Shown here one piece after another: positions 1-8,724 of a stretch of DNA of 64,000 bases. A program made the position numbers and the translations under genes. The number at the start of each line of letters is the position of its first letter. Positions within the stretch are counted from its first letter, which is position 1. The DNA comes from Niveispirillum sp. SYP-B3756 (GTDB taxonomy: Bacteria > Pseudomonadota > Alphaproteobacteria > Azospirillales > Azospirillaceae): assembly GCF_009495745.1 (NCBI RefSeq), contig NZ_WIDQ01000017.1:31774-95773 (forward strand), written 5' to 3'. Under the pieces are notes generated by a model. That model did not search any database and was not told the origin of the DNA. It worked only from the letters and a program-made list of their open reading frames with translations.

Positions 1-463
1 GGGTGACGATCAGCACGTCGCGGGTGATGGCCTGCAGCTCGAACGGCTTGCCGACGGCGACACAGGCCAGCACATCCTTGATATGGACCATGCCGACCAC
101 ATCGTCCAATTCCTCCCGAAAAACCGGCATCCGGCTATGGGCTTCATCGGAAAAGCGCCGGATCAGATCGGGCAGGGAAATATCCAGCGGCACGCCGACA
201 ATGTCGGCGCGTGGCACCATGGCATCCATCACCTTGCGGTGCCGCAGTTTCAGGATATTGGCAAGCAGGGCGCGTTCACCGTCAGCCATGGAAGGCTCGG
301 TGTCGCCCGTCTCCTCGATCAGCTCCTCAATGGTGCCGCGCAGCGTATCGCCGCCGCGTACACCCAGGATGGAGCGCAGCCAGCCGCGCAGCTGCTGGCT
401 GAAGGAGGGTTGTTCTTCGGCCCCGTCCTCGCGGGGCGATCGACTGTCGCTAAGGTCGGCCAT
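1..463 (-). CDS. corC: CorC/HlyC-family CBS-domain protein, N-terminal part (3' end beyond window)
   Basis: Only the first 154 or so codons are inside the window. Read on the minus strand the protein starts MADLSDSRSPRED and continues with LRGWLRSILGVRGGDTLRG, then RKVMDAMVPRADIVGVPLD, which is the start of the CBS-pair region of CorC/YbeX-type proteins that lack the DUF21 membrane domain. Members are linked to Mg/Co efflux or envelope maintenance. The ATG lies 8 bases after the ybeY stop, and the AAGAAG before it can serve as ribosome binding site. It is the fourth gene of the conserved miaB-phoH-ybeY-corC operon; lnt would be expected next, outside the window. Confidence 0.9.
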   Translation of the reverse strand, partial: MADLSDSRSPREDGAEEQPSFSQQLRGWLRSILGVRGGDTLRGTIEELIEETGDTEPSMADGERALLANILKLRHRKVMDAMVPRADIVGVPLDISLPDLIRRFSDEAHSRMPVFREELDDVVGMVHIKDVLACVAVGKPFELQAITRDVLIVT

Positions 464-471
464 CTTCTTTA

Positions 472-1173
472 TCAGTGGGTTGCTGGGGTGGTCCCGGCAT
501 CGCCAGGATCATCATCATCCGGGGCGTGACCGCCGTCGGCATAGGGATCGGCGATGCCGAACCCTGAAAGTATCTGCGTTTCCAGCCGTTCCATCTGCTC
601 GGCCTCACCATCCTCAATATGGTCGTAGCCCAGCAGATGCAGCACGCCATGGGTGACGAGGTGGGTCAGATGGTCGGCAAACGCCTTGTTCTGCTCCCGC
701 GCCTCGCGTTCCACGGTTTCGAACGCCAGGATCACATCGCCCAACAATACAGGAACCGCCGGGCCGGGCGACAGGAAATCATCATCATCCGCATCTTCCG
801 GGGCATCTTCCTCCCCGTCAGGCTCATCTTCATATTCATCATCGGCGAAGTCATCGTCGCCGTCGCTGCCATCTTCGCCATCGGCGTGCAGCGCGAAGGA
901 CAGCACATTGGTCGGCTTGTCCTTGCCGCGATAGGTGCGGTTCAGTTCATGCACCGTGTCATCATCGGCCAGCACCAGCGACATTTCCGCCGGCCCTTCG
1001 GGCAGCAGGCCGGGTTCGACGGCGAGTGCTGCGGCCAGGGCGGCATGGGCCGCCCGCTGACACAAAGCCTCGATATCACCGATCCGGTCTTCCCAGCGCG
1101 GCTCCTCGATGCTGATCAGAATTTCCACGCGGTCGGCGCTGGCATCGGGGGACGGGGGGGAAGCGATGGTCAT
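472..1173 (-). CDS. ybeY: Endoribonuclease YbeY (16S rRNA 3'-end maturation), with acidic insertion
   Basis: 233 residues. The zinc-site signature HGVLHLLGYDH at residues 175-185 supplies the three histidines (H175, H179, H185) of the YbeY single-strand RNase involved in 16S rRNA maturation and ribosome quality control. The fold is otherwise complete: TYRGKDKPTNVLSF near 80-93 and LLGDVILAFE near 143-152. Between these two conserved strands sits an insertion of about 36 residues (98-133) made almost only of Asp, Glu and Gly, and the C-terminus is also acidic, so the protein is far longer than the roughly 155-residue E. coli enzyme. The ATG overlaps the end of phoH by 4 bases, so the two are translationally coupled. 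Confidence 0.93.
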   Translation of the reverse strand: MTIASPPSPDASADRVEILISIEEPRWEDRIGDIEALCQRAAHAALAAALAVEPGLLPEGPAEMSLVLADDDTVHELNRTYRGKDKPTNVLSFALHADGEDGSDGDDDFADDEYEDEPDGEEDAPEDADDDDFLSPGPAVPVLLGDVILAFETVEREAREQNKAFADHLTHLVTHGVLHLLGYDHIEDGEAEQMERLETQILSGFGIADPYADGGHAPDDDDPGDAGTTPATH

Positions 1174-2198
1174 TGCGGGTTGTCCGGTTTGCTGGCGCGG
1201 GCCGCGGCATCATAGGCGCGTACAATACGGCCAACCATCGGGTGGCGCACGACATCCTGGTCGCCGAATTCCACGAACGAAACACCTTCCACCCCCTTCA
1301 GGATGGTCAACGCCTCCTTCATGCCGGATTTGGTGCCCGATGGCAGGTCGATCTGGGTAACGTCGCCCGTCACCACCATGCGGCTGCCTTCCCCCATGCG
1401 GGTCAGGAACATTTTCATCTGCATGGGCGTGGTGTTCTGCGCCTCGTCCAGAATGACAAAAGCGTGTGCAAGTGTGCGCCCGCGCATGAAGGCGAGCGGT
1501 GCCACCTCAATCACGCCGGTTTCGATACGCTTGGCCACCTGATCGGGCGGCAGCATGTCGTTCAGCGCGTCATAGAGCGGGCGTAGGTACGGATCGACCT
1601 TGTCCTTCATGTCACCGGGCAGGAAGCCCAGCCGTTCGCCGGCCTCCACCGCCGGGCGGGACAGCACGATGCGGTCCACCTTGCCCTGCAGCAGCAGGCT
1701 GACCGCCTGGGCGACGGCCAGATAGGTCTTGCCGGTGCCGGCGGGGCCCAGGCCGAACACCAGCTCATTCTCGTTCAGCGCCTCCAGATACCGGGCCTGG
1801 GTGGCGCTGCGCGGGGTGATGACACGGCGCTTGGTGCGGATGGCGCCATTGGGGTCGGACAGCTGCGCCAGCCCCTGGCCGGCCGACGGCAGATCGGCGC
1901 TGATCGCCATGCGGGCGGCGGCATCCACCTCCGCCGGGCCGACGGGCAGGCCGGCGCGCAACCGCTCCCACAGGGCCAGAAAGACGGTGCGCGCCGCATC
2001 CATGCCCTGCTGATTGCCAGCAATGGTCAGCACATTGCCGCGCGTCACCAGCTTAACAGCCAGCTGGCGTTCCACGCGGGCCAGATATTGCTCATGCTCC
2101 CCAAACAGCAGGGGCAGCAGACGGTTATCGCCAAAGGCCAGTTCGATACGGCCATCGCCATGCCCGGTCACCACCGGGGCGGGATTCTGGGCGCTCAA
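1170..2198 (-). CDS. ybeZ: PhoH-like ATPase (YbeZ)
   Basis: 342 residues. The Walker A motif GPAGTGKT lies at residues 151-158 and the Walker B region at [13 protein letters not shown], as in PhoH/YbeZ proteins, whose helicase-like ATPase domain works with YbeY in ribosome and RNA metabolism. The N-terminal 100 residues are the usual KH-like region of YbeZ. It overlaps miaB upstream and ybeY downstream by 4 bases each, a tightly coupled operon order conserved over much of the Proteobacteria. Confidence 0.93.
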   Translation of the reverse strand: MSAQNPAPVVTGHGDGRIELAFGDNRLLPLLFGEHEQYLARVERQLAVKLVTRGNVLTIAGNQQGMDAARTVFLALWERLRAGLPVGPAEVDAAARMAISADLPSAGQGLAQLSDPNGAIRTKRRVITPRSATQARYLEALNENELVFGLGPAGTGKTYLAVAQAVSLLLQGKVDRIVLSRPAVEAGERLGFLPGDMKDKVDPYLRPLYDALNDMLPPDQVAKRIETGVIEVAPLAFMRGRTLAHAFVILDEAQNTTPMQMKMFLTRMGEGSRMVVTGDVTQIDLPSGTKSGMKEALTILKGVEGVSFVEFGDQDVVRHPMVGRIVRAYDAAARASKPDNPQ

Positions 2199-3583
2199 GC
2201 CACCGCCTCCGCCGCAACGGGGGCGGCGTGTTGCAAGATCGGGTTGGCCAGATCGCCGGCCAGGCTGTTGGCATGGGCACCATGGAGGCGCACATCGACG
2301 ATGCGTCCCATCAGATGGGCCGGTGCGAAGGCATGGACCGACTGCATGAAGGGGCTGCGGCCCAGCAACTGGCCCTCCAGCTTGCCCACCCGGTCGAACA
2401 GCACCCCGATGGTGCGACCGACCAGCGACTGGTTGAAGGCCACCTGCTGCGCGTTCAGCAATTGCTGAACCGCCTGCAGCCGGTCATCCTTTACCATCTC
2501 TTCCACCTGCCGATCCCCCATGGAGGCGGCGGGCGTGCCGGGGCGGGCGGAATATTTGAAGCTATAGGCCTGGGCGAAACCAACATCGTTGATCAGGCGC
2601 AGCGTGTCGGCGAAATCCTGGTCCGTCTCACCGGGGAAACCGGTGATGAAATCCGACGACAGGGCCAGATCGGGCTGGCGGCTGCGCAGCCGGTCAATCA
2701 GGCGGCGATAATCATCGGATGTGTGCTTGCGGTTCATCGCCGCCAAAATGCGGTCGCTGCCCGATTGCACCGGCAGGTGCAGGAAAGGCATCAATTGCGG
2801 CACGCTGCCATGGGCGTCGATCAGATCGTCATCCATGTCGCGCGGGTGGCTGGTGGTGTAGCGGATGCGGGCCAGCCCGTCGATTTCCGCCAGCGCCCGG
2901 ATCAGCCGACCCAGACCCCAGACCTTGCCATCCGGCCCCTCGCCATGGAAGGCGTTGACGTTCTGGCCCAGCAGGGTGATTTCCACCGTGCCGCCGGCCA
3001 CCATGCGCCGCGCTTCGGCCAGCACCTGGGCGACCGGGCGGCTATATTCTGATCCGCGCGTATAGGGCACGACACAGAAGGTGCAGAACTTGTCACAGCC
3101 TTCCTGCACCGACAGGAAGGCGGCGGCCCCGTGCTGGCGCGCGCCTTCTTCCGGCAACAGGTCGAATTTGCTTTCAACCGGGAAGTCGGTATTCACCACC
3201 CCGCCGGCCCCGCGCACGGCGCGCGTCACCATTTCCGGCAGTTGGTGATAGGTCTGCGGCCCGAACACCATATCCACATGCGGGGCCCGCATGATGATCT
3301 CAGCGCCCTCGGCCTGGGCGACACAGCCGGCCACGGCCAGCACCATGCGCCCACCCTCGGCGGCCTTGTCATTCTGCATCAGGCGCAGGCGGCCCAGCTC
3401 GGAATAAACCTTTTCCGATGCCTTTTCGCGGATATGGCAGGTGTTGAGGATGACCATGTCAGCGCCTTCCGGCGTGTCGGTCGGCTCATACCCCAGGGGT
3501 GCCAGGACATCGACCATGCGGTCGCTGTCATAGACGTTCATCTGGCAGCCATAGGTCTTGATGAACAGCTTCTTCTTCAACAA
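2195..3583 (-). CDS. miaB: tRNA-2-methylthio-N6-dimethylallyladenosine synthase MiaB
   Basis: 462 residues, the normal MiaB length. The N-terminal UPF0004 domain has its three cluster cysteines at C13 ([13 protein letters not shown]), C49 and C87. The radical-SAM motif CDKFCTFC starts at C163. A C-terminal TRAM domain follows ([15 protein letters not shown] onward). The enzyme adds a methylthio group to i6A37 of tRNAs reading UNN codons. It is the first gene of the operon that continues into phoH, ybeY and corC; 149 non-coding bases separate it from the next minus-strand gene, so its promoter probably lies there. Confidence 0.96.
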   Translation of the reverse strand: MLKKKLFIKTYGCQMNVYDSDRMVDVLAPLGYEPTDTPEGADMVILNTCHIREKASEKVYSELGRLRLMQNDKAAEGGRMVLAVAGCVAQAEGAEIIMRAPHVDMVFGPQTYHQLPEMVTRAVRGAGGVVNTDFPVESKFDLLPEEGARQHGAAAFLSVQEGCDKFCTFCVVPYTRGSEYSRPVAQVLAEARRMVAGGTVEITLLGQNVNAFHGEGPDGKVWGLGRLIRALAEIDGLARIRYTTSHPRDMDDDLIDAHGSVPQLMPFLHLPVQSGSDRILAAMNRKHTSDDYRRLIDRLRSRQPDLALSSDFITGFPGETDQDFADTLRLINDVGFAQAYSFKYSARPGTPAASMGDRQVEEMVKDDRLQAVQQLLNAQQVAFNQSLVGRTIGVLFDRVGKLEGQLLGRSPFMQSVHAFAPAHLMGRIVDVRLHGAHANSLAGDLANPILQHAAPVAAEAVA

Positions 3584-3679
3584 CGCCCCCCGCCCTTGCC
3601 GACGGGGCCTTCCGGCAAAAGATGCACCATGGGTCCGGATACACTACCCGCCCCTTAACCCGCCCAAAATAGGCAAGCT

Positions 3680-3702
3680 GCTGCCTTAGTCAATAAGGCA
3701 GC
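3680..3702 (-). terminator. Hairpin downstream of the 3733-4395 gene
   Basis: A 9-bp perfect stem (GCTGCCTTA / TAAGGCAGC) with a 5-base loop lies 31 bases past the stop of the preceding minus-strand gene and ahead of miaB. The minus-strand sequence after it has only a short TTTT run about 10 bases on, so termination is likely but not certain. Confidence 0.45.
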
Positions 3703-3732
3703 TTCTGTGCAGAGGGGGTGGGTGGGATGCGC

Positions 3733-4395
3733 CTAGCCCAGAAGGGGGATCAGGCCGACGATAAAGCCCGCGATACCGACCAGCGTACCGATGGCACCGA
3801 CGATCAGGCCGATGCGGGCTTCGCGTTCCGCCTTGGCGGCCCGCGCCTCCATATCCTGATAGAGCTTCAGGCGTTTGGACGAACCGGTCTGCAAGCGGTC
3901 CTTGGCCTCATCCAGTTCGGTGGCCAGATTGACCAGCTCTTCCAGATGATCGCGGATGATGATCTGATAGGTTTCATCGCGCGCTTCCCGGTTCTCGCGT
4001 GAGCTGACGATCAGTTCATCGATCATCCGCTTGCGCTGGAAATAGCCCCGCAGGCTGGGACAGCTTTCATTCAACAAATCCCGATCATAAAGCCGATCAT
4101 ATTCCTTGGTGATCTGGTGGACATAGAGGGCGATGGCATCCACGCAATCATGTTCCGCCCGCATACAGAAAAGATGGGCCTCCTTCAGAAACGTCCGGGC
4201 TTGCTCCTCTCCCACCGCACCGGCAGCCTCATCGCTCATGATGGCCAGCGCGTCGGCGATGCGGCGACCGGCGTAGCGCAGCTCATTAATGGCCGGAAGG
4301 TTGACCTCACCCCTGAGCCGCTCACTTATTTTCAGCAACCCTTCACACCGGTTCCATCGGTGGGTGATATCAACCAGTAAAATTCTCATCGGCAA
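3733..4395 (-). CDS. Hypothetical protein with coiled coil and C-terminal membrane anchor
   Basis: 220 residues (218 if the internal ATG two codons in is used). I do not recognise a family. The body is charged and helical, with heptad-like stretches near LEELVNLATELDEAKDRL. The last 25 residues (IGLIVGAIGTLVGIAGF and beyond) form one transmembrane helix ending only a few residues from the C-terminus, so it looks tail-anchored with the coiled coil in the cytoplasm. Hairpins on both sides make it a single-gene transcription unit. Role unknown. Confidence 0.7.
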   Translation of the reverse strand: MPMRILLVDITHRWNRCEGLLKISERLRGEVNLPAINELRYAGRRIADALAIMSDEAAGAVGEEQARTFLKEAHLFCMRAEHDCVDAIALYVHQITKEYDRLYDRDLLNESCPSLRGYFQRKRMIDELIVSSRENREARDETYQIIIRDHLEELVNLATELDEAKDRLQTGSSKRLKLYQDMEARAAKAEREARIGLIVGAIGTLVGIAGFIVGLIPLLG

Positions 4396-4404
4396 TTCCG
4401 GCCA

Positions 4405-4431
4405 AAATAAAACCCGGTCCAGGGGACCGGG
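4405..4431 (-). terminator. Rho-independent terminator
   Basis: On the minus strand CCCGGTCC-cct-GGACCGGG is followed by TTTTATTTT, a textbook intrinsic terminator 21 bases after the stop of the small gene at 4452-4682. Its presence supports that short gene being real. Confidence 0.8.
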
Positions 4432-4451
4432 CTGTTCTGGAAATCCAAGGA

Positions 4452-4682
4452 TCAGGACAGCTGCATATCCCGACGCAACTGTTCGCGTTCCTGTTCCAGC
4501 CTGCTGGCGGTCAGGATACGCCCATGTTGGGCAGCGACATTGCCACGCGCAAAACGGCGGGCAACCGCAAGGGCGGCCCGTTCAATAATCGCGGCATTGT
4601 CGGCAGCAAGCGGGGATGCCAGAGAAGCATCGACAGCCGACGCGGCATCGTCCCGCCGCCAGGGCCGGATCAGGGACAACAT
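4452..4682 (-). CDS. Small hypothetical protein (76 aa)
   Basis: No family recognised. The product is charged, mostly helical by composition, ends REQLRRDMQLS, and has no membrane segment or signal peptide. Support comes from context: a GGAG ribosome binding site 7 bases before the ATG, a strong intrinsic terminator just after the stop, and no competing ORF. A promoter is likely in the 147 bases upstream. Confidence 0.5.
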   Translation of the reverse strand: MLSLIRPWRRDDAASAVDASLASPLAADNAAIIERAALAVARRFARGNVAAQHGRILTASRLEQEREQLRRDMQLS

Positions 4683-4829
4683 TTGACAACTCCATGAACG
4701 CAGATCACTGCCTGTTTCATCATCATATAGGAACAGGCGAGGTGCGAATCATCCTCCACCCACGCTGCACGGGAATGCAGGTAGTTTTTTCGACACTGAC
4801 GGATCGTTATAATCCTGTCAAGCGGACCC

Positions 4830-5360
4830 CTACCGCCCTTCCGGCACCCCGCAAGCGGCGTTGATGGCCTGATAGGCGGCGGTGGCGCCGGCCAGGCTGA
4901 ACGTGTCGGTGACACGGCTGCCGCGTGCGCTGGTGCCGCGCGCCGTCATCAGGGTCCCATTGCGCAAGGCCTGGCTGATGCTGTGGTCCAAGGCGGCATC
5001 GCGGGCCCAGGCGCCCTCCCCCTCCACGAACAATTTATAGCTTTTGCCGGCGATCTGCAGCAGCGCCTCGCTGCGTTCTTCAAACGGATATCCTGCGATG
5101 TAATTCACCACATCCAGGCTGTTTTCCGCCGGGCGATGGATGATCAGCAAGAAGACGTCACCGCGCTTGGTGAAATCCCCCTCCTGCCGCTTGGGTCGGC
5201 TGACCATCCAACAGACGGGGCCGGCGGCCTCCTGCAGCATGAAGGCGTTCCAGTCACGGAAACTGCCCAGCAGGCGCGGTTCCGCCGCCTGGACGGCGCC
5301 TGCCGCCAGCAGGGCCAGGATGGACAGGGTGAGCCATTTCTTCCAGCGTGCCGCGCGCAT
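4830..5360 (-). CDS. Invasion-associated locus B (IalB) family secreted protein
   Basis: 176 residues from the ATG at 5360; longer readings in the same frame lack coding character. A signal peptide (MRAARWKKWLTLSILALLAA, cleavage after AVQA) is followed by the IalB-type fold: FRDWNAFM, a central CWMVSRPKR stretch, a second cysteine near the C-terminus (AINAACGV). IalB proteins are periplasmic or envelope proteins of alphaproteobacteria, named for Bartonella but widespread in free-living species, with no agreed biochemical role. It is divergent from the ECF sigma gene and shares its 213-base upstream region. Confidence 0.75.
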   Translation of the reverse strand: MRAARWKKWLTLSILALLAAGAVQAAEPRLLGSFRDWNAFMLQEAAGPVCWMVSRPKRQEGDFTKRGDVFLLIIHRPAENSLDVVNYIAGYPFEERSEALLQIAGKSYKLFVEGEGAWARDAALDHSISQALRNGTLMTARGTSARGSRVTDTFSLAGATAAYQAINAACGVPEGR

Positions 5361-5455
5361 CGGACCTTTCTGCCTGGGTGACGGATCGGGAAGCCCTTCC
5401 GGTGTAACGGAAATCTGCGTCCAAACGAAGGCGTAAAAATAAATCCGTCTGTGGG

Positions 5456-5485
5456 TGATCCAACGGATAGGTCCATCCGTATCAA
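5456..5485 (+). promoter_or_regulatory. Candidate ECF11 (RpoE/ChrR-type) promoter
   Basis: TGATCC, an 18-base spacer and TATCAA match the promoter form recognised by Rhodobacter-type RpoE. It lies about 90 bases before the sigma gene and reads into it, which would give the autoregulation expected of this ECF group. The motif is seen in the sequence; its use is inferred. Confidence 0.5.
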
Positions 5486-5573
5486 CGTTGTGATGAAACA
5501 AAGCGGCCATTATAGTCCGTGGCCACGCGGACCGCTGGACCGGAACACCGACAAGGTTGTTCCGCATCGGCGC

Positions 5574-6173
5574 ATGGACAGGATGACCGCCCCCGACATG
5601 GCCCAAAGCGCAGAAATTGACCGGACCAACGGCCTTTTGCTGCGCGTCGCGCGGGAACATGACCGCCAGGCCTTTGTCGACCTGTTTCATCATTTCGCCC
5701 CCCGGCTGAAATCCTTCCTGTTAAAGGGTGGGGCCGATGCCGGATTGGCGGAGGAGATTGTCCAGGATGTCATGGTGACGGTCTGGCGCCGGGCCGGCAG
5801 TTTCGACCCCGCCCTTTCTGCCGCCGGCACCTGGATTTTCACCATCGCCCGCAACCGCCGCATCGACCGGCTGCGCCAGGAAAGGCGGCCGGAGATTGAT
5901 CCGGACGATCCGGCCCTGGTGCCGGCCCCGGTGAATGCGGCGGATGAAGGGATGATGATTGAGGAACAGTCGGTCAGGCTGCACCGGGCAATCCGGGAAC
6001 TGCCGGCCGAACAGGCGGAATTATTGAAGATGGCCTATTTCCAGGATAAGGCGCACAGCGCCATCGCGCAGGAAAGCAACCTGCCGCTGGGGACGGTGAA
6101 GTCCCGGCTGCGGCTGGCGCTGGCCCGCCTGCGCAAGGCGCTGGACCCGGCGGAACTGGGCGGGGGTGCATGA
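5574..6173 (+). CDS. rpoE: ECF sigma factor, RpoE/ECF11 type
   Basis: 199 residues from the ATG at 5574 (an ATG three codons later is equally possible; earlier ones would nearly coincide with the predicted transcription start). The sigma-2 region covers about residues 30-95 (FVDLFHHFAPRLKSF, AEEIVQDVMVTVW, WIFTIARNRRIDRLR) and sigma-4 about 130-185 (LPAEQAELLKMAYFQDKAH, LPLGTVKSRLRLAL). The immediately overlapping gene encodes a ChrR anti-sigma factor, so this is the singlet-oxygen/photooxidative-stress type of sigma factor known from Rhodobacter. The two are coupled by an ATGA overlap. Confidence 0.88.
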   Translation: MDRMTAPDMAQSAEIDRTNGLLLRVAREHDRQAFVDLFHHFAPRLKSFLLKGGADAGLAEEIVQDVMVTVWRRAGSFDPALSAAGTWIFTIARNRRIDRLRQERRPEIDPDDPALVPAPVNAADEGMMIEEQSVRLHRAIRELPAEQAELLKMAYFQDKAHSAIAQESNLPLGTVKSRLRLALARLRKALDPAELGGGA

Positions 6174-6877
6174 TGGAACCGTTGGATCATTTCCTCCAGG
6201 CCGCCACGATGGCCCCTTCCCATCACCCGACAGAGGATCTGCTGCTGGCTTATGCCGCCGGCGGGCTGGATGAGGCCATGTCGCTGGTGGTCGCCACCCA
6301 TCTGGCGCTCTGCCCCCGCTGCCGGGCGGAGGTGACGCGGCTGGAAGCGGTGGGCGGTGCCCTGATCGACGATCTGGCCCCGGCAGCCCTGGGGGCCGGC
6401 ACGCTGGAGGCCGTGCTGGCCCGGCTGGATGAACCCAGCCACGACCCGATCCCCCTGCCCGTGGCACGGCGTCGCCCGGCCGGGCCGGCCCCGGTGCTGC
6501 CGGAACCACTGCGATCCTATGTTGGCGGCGATATTGACCGTATCGGCTGGTCGCGCACCATTCCCGGCCTGGAAGAGGCGGATATCGTCTGTGGCGATCG
6601 TCGCCGCAGCCGGGTGCGGATGATGCGTATCCGCGGCGGCATGGGGATGCCGCGCCATACCCATCATGGTAATGAGCTGACCCTGGTGCTGGCCGGCGGT
6701 TTCGCCGATGAGACGGGGCATTTCCTGCGCGGCGATCTGGCCGTCACCGACCCCAGCATCGACCATCGCCCGGTGGCCGATGATGATGGCGACTGCATCT
6801 GTCTGGCGGTGACGGATGCGCCGCTGCGCCTGACCGGGCGGTTCCTGCGGCTGCTGAACCCGTTTCTGCGCCTGTGA
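6170..6877 (+). CDS. chrR: ChrR-type zinc anti-sigma factor with cupin domain
   Basis: 235 residues. The N-terminal anti-sigma domain carries the zinc-binding HxxxCxxC motif (HLALCPRC, about residues 44-51) that clamps the sigma factor. The C-terminal half is a cupin domain (MPRHTHHGNELTLVLAGGF) of the ChrR family, which in Rhodobacter is needed to sense singlet oxygen. The start codon overlaps the sigma gene stop by 4 bases, giving matched synthesis of the two partners. Confidence 0.9.
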   Translation: MMEPLDHFLQAATMAPSHHPTEDLLLAYAAGGLDEAMSLVVATHLALCPRCRAEVTRLEAVGGALIDDLAPAALGAGTLEAVLARLDEPSHDPIPLPVARRRPAGPAPVLPEPLRSYVGGDIDRIGWSRTIPGLEEADIVCGDRRRSRVRMMRIRGGMGMPRHTHHGNELTLVLAGGFADETGHFLRGDLAVTDPSIDHRPVADDDGDCICLAVTDAPLRLTGRFLRLLNPFLRL

Positions 6878-6925
6878 TGGCGGTCGCCGTACCGGCTGAA
6901 AATAAAGGTTAAAAGACCGGCCTTC

Positions 6926-6948
6926 TTGCCCCTATGGTGGGGCAATTT
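6926..6948 (+). terminator. Short hairpin after chrR
   Basis: TTGCCCC-tatggt-GGGGCAA followed by TTTC, 48 bases past the chrR stop. The stem is only 7 bp and the U tract is short; it may end the sigma/anti-sigma transcript. Confidence 0.35.
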
Positions 6949-6970
6949 CATTCGTGCAGGGAATTGGCCG

Positions 6971-8014
6971 ATGGATCATCGCACGCTGGGCCGCACCGAT
7001 CTGCGGGTGCCGTCAATCTGCCTGGGCACCATGACCTGGGGCCGCCAGAACACAGAGGCTGAAGGCTTCGCCCAGATGGATCTGGCACTGGATCATGGGC
7101 TGACATTCTGGGATACGGCGGAAATGTATTCCGCCCCGCCATCGCCGGAAACCTATGGCCGGACGGAAGAAATCATCGGCAATTGGTTTGCCCGCACCGG
7201 CCGGCGCAAGGATGTGGTGCTGGCCAGCAAGGTGGTGGGCAATACCGACGGCGGCTTCCCCTATCTGCGCGGCGGCAAGGCGCGTGCTGACCGCGCCAAC
7301 ATCAATGCCGCCATCGAGGCCAGCCTGAAGCGGCTGCGCACCGATTATCTGGACCTGTACCAGCTGCATTGGCCCGACCGGAAGGCCGACAGGTTCGGCC
7401 GCATCGTTGAACATCCAGCAGCCGAACCGGGTGAGGTGCCGATTGAGGAGACGCTGGCCGCCCTGTCCGATCTGGTGCGCCAGGGCAAGGTGCGCCATAT
7501 CGGCCTGTCGAATGAGACGCCCTGGGGCGTAATGCGCTTCATCATGGCGGCCGAACGGCTGGGGCTGGAACGCGTCGTCTCCATCCAGAACCCCTATAGC
7601 CTGCTGAACCGCAGTTTCGAATCGGGCCTCAGCGAAGTGGCCTTGCGAGAGGATGTGGGGCTGCTGGCCTATTCGCCTCTGGCCGGTGGCACGCTGACGG
7701 GCAAATATGTGAATGGTGCCATCCCGCCCGGTTCCCGCCGCTCCATCGATAATCGCGGCTCCCGCTATGATAATCCGCGTGGGGAGGCAGCGACGCTGGC
7801 CTATCTGGATATTGCCCGCCGCCATGGGCTGGACCCGGCGCAGATGGCCATTGCCTTCACCCTGACCAAGCGGTTCGTCACCAGCAGCATCATCGGCGCC
7901 ACCAGCATCGACCAGTTGCGCATCGCCATCGGGGCAGGCGACATCACCCTGTCGGCGGAACTGCTGGCGGAGCTGGATCAGGTCCAGGCCGCCAACCCCA
8001 ACCCCTGTCTGTAA
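6971..8014 (+). CDS. tas: Aldo/keto reductase, Tas family
   Basis: 347 residues, collinear with E. coli Tas (346). Start chosen at the ATG giving MDHRTLGRTDLRVPSICLG. The tetrad is visible: D60 and Y65 in DTAEMY, the lysine in LASKV, and the histidine in YQLHWPDR. The C-terminal GATSIDQLRIAIG region binds the NADPH phosphate. Substrate unknown; E. coli Tas was found through suppression of tyrosine auxotrophy and is otherwise an uncharacterised NADPH-dependent oxidoreductase. Confidence 0.88.
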   Translation: MDHRTLGRTDLRVPSICLGTMTWGRQNTEAEGFAQMDLALDHGLTFWDTAEMYSAPPSPETYGRTEEIIGNWFARTGRRKDVVLASKVVGNTDGGFPYLRGGKARADRANINAAIEASLKRLRTDYLDLYQLHWPDRKADRFGRIVEHPAAEPGEVPIEETLAALSDLVRQGKVRHIGLSNETPWGVMRFIMAAERLGLERVVSIQNPYSLLNRSFESGLSEVALREDVGLLAYSPLAGGTLTGKYVNGAIPPGSRRSIDNRGSRYDNPRGEAATLAYLDIARRHGLDPAQMAIAFTLTKRFVTSSIIGATSIDQLRIAIGAGDITLSAELLAELDQVQAANPNPCL

Positions 8015-8037
8015 TCGTCCGGGCCGGGGGCATTCAC

Positions 8038-8586
8038 ATGCTGCGCCTGTTTGTCGGCATTGCGATGCCGGAAACCATCTGTGACGGGTTGGCCCGGCGG
8101 GCCGCCGGGCTGCCCGGTGCGCGCTGGGTAGCGCCGGAGAATTATCACCTCACCCTGCGCTATATCGGGGAGGTGGATGAAGGTACGGCGCAGGATGTGG
8201 ATGCCGCTCTTGATCTGGTGGTGGCCCCGGATTTCAGCCTGACGCTGGGTGGTGTCGGCAGTTTCGGCCAGGGCCACCGCCAGCACGCGCTCTGGGCCGG
8301 GGTGGCCCCCTGCGACCCGCTGCTGCACCTGCAGGCCAAGGTGGAATCCGCCCTGGTCCGCGCCGGGCTGCCGCCGGAAGAGCGCAAGTTCAGCCCCCAT
8401 GTCACCCTGGCCTATCTGAAGGAAACCCCGGCCACCCGGCTGGGGCTTTACATGGAAACCCATGGGCTGTTGCGGGAAGGGCCGTTCCCGGTGGACCGCT
8501 TCACGCTCTATGAAAGTGTGCGGGGTTCATCGGGGGTGGCATATCACCCGTTACAGGATTACCCGCTGGGCGGTTGGCGGCCTTGA
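8038..8586 (+). CDS. thpR: RNA 2',3'-cyclic phosphodiesterase ThpR
   Basis: 182 residues, normal for the 2H phosphoesterase (LigT/ThpR) family. Both catalytic HxTx motifs are present: HLTLRYIG (about residue 40) and HVTLAYLK (about residue 121). The enzyme opens 2',3'-cyclic phosphates on RNA ends and was first described as a 2'-5' RNA ligase. It starts 23 bases after tas and may share its transcript. Confidence 0.9.
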   Translation: MLRLFVGIAMPETICDGLARRAAGLPGARWVAPENYHLTLRYIGEVDEGTAQDVDAALDLVVAPDFSLTLGGVGSFGQGHRQHALWAGVAPCDPLLHLQAKVESALVRAGLPPEERKFSPHVTLAYLKETPATRLGLYMETHGLLREGPFPVDRFTLYESVRGSSGVAYHPLQDYPLGGWRP

Positions 8587-8627
8587 GAGGGCGTTCCGGA
8601 AATTTTCCTTTATTTCCAGCGCTATAA

Positions 8628-8657
8628 CCGTCATTCCCGCGAAGGCGGGAATGACGG
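8628..8657. repeat. REP-type palindrome, short form (family A)
   Basis: CCGTCATTCCCGC-gaag-GCGGGAATGACGG, a 13-bp perfect stem between two converging genes. The same half-sites build the longer 75-base palindromes at 12552-12626 and 40962-41036. The unit is common in alphaproteobacterial intergenic DNA. Confidence 0.85.
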
Positions 8658-8724
8658 TACTGGAACGCCCAGGCGTCGAAAGAAAAAAGGCGTTCCGAAC
8701 TGGCGTTTGCGCCTGACCAGTTCT

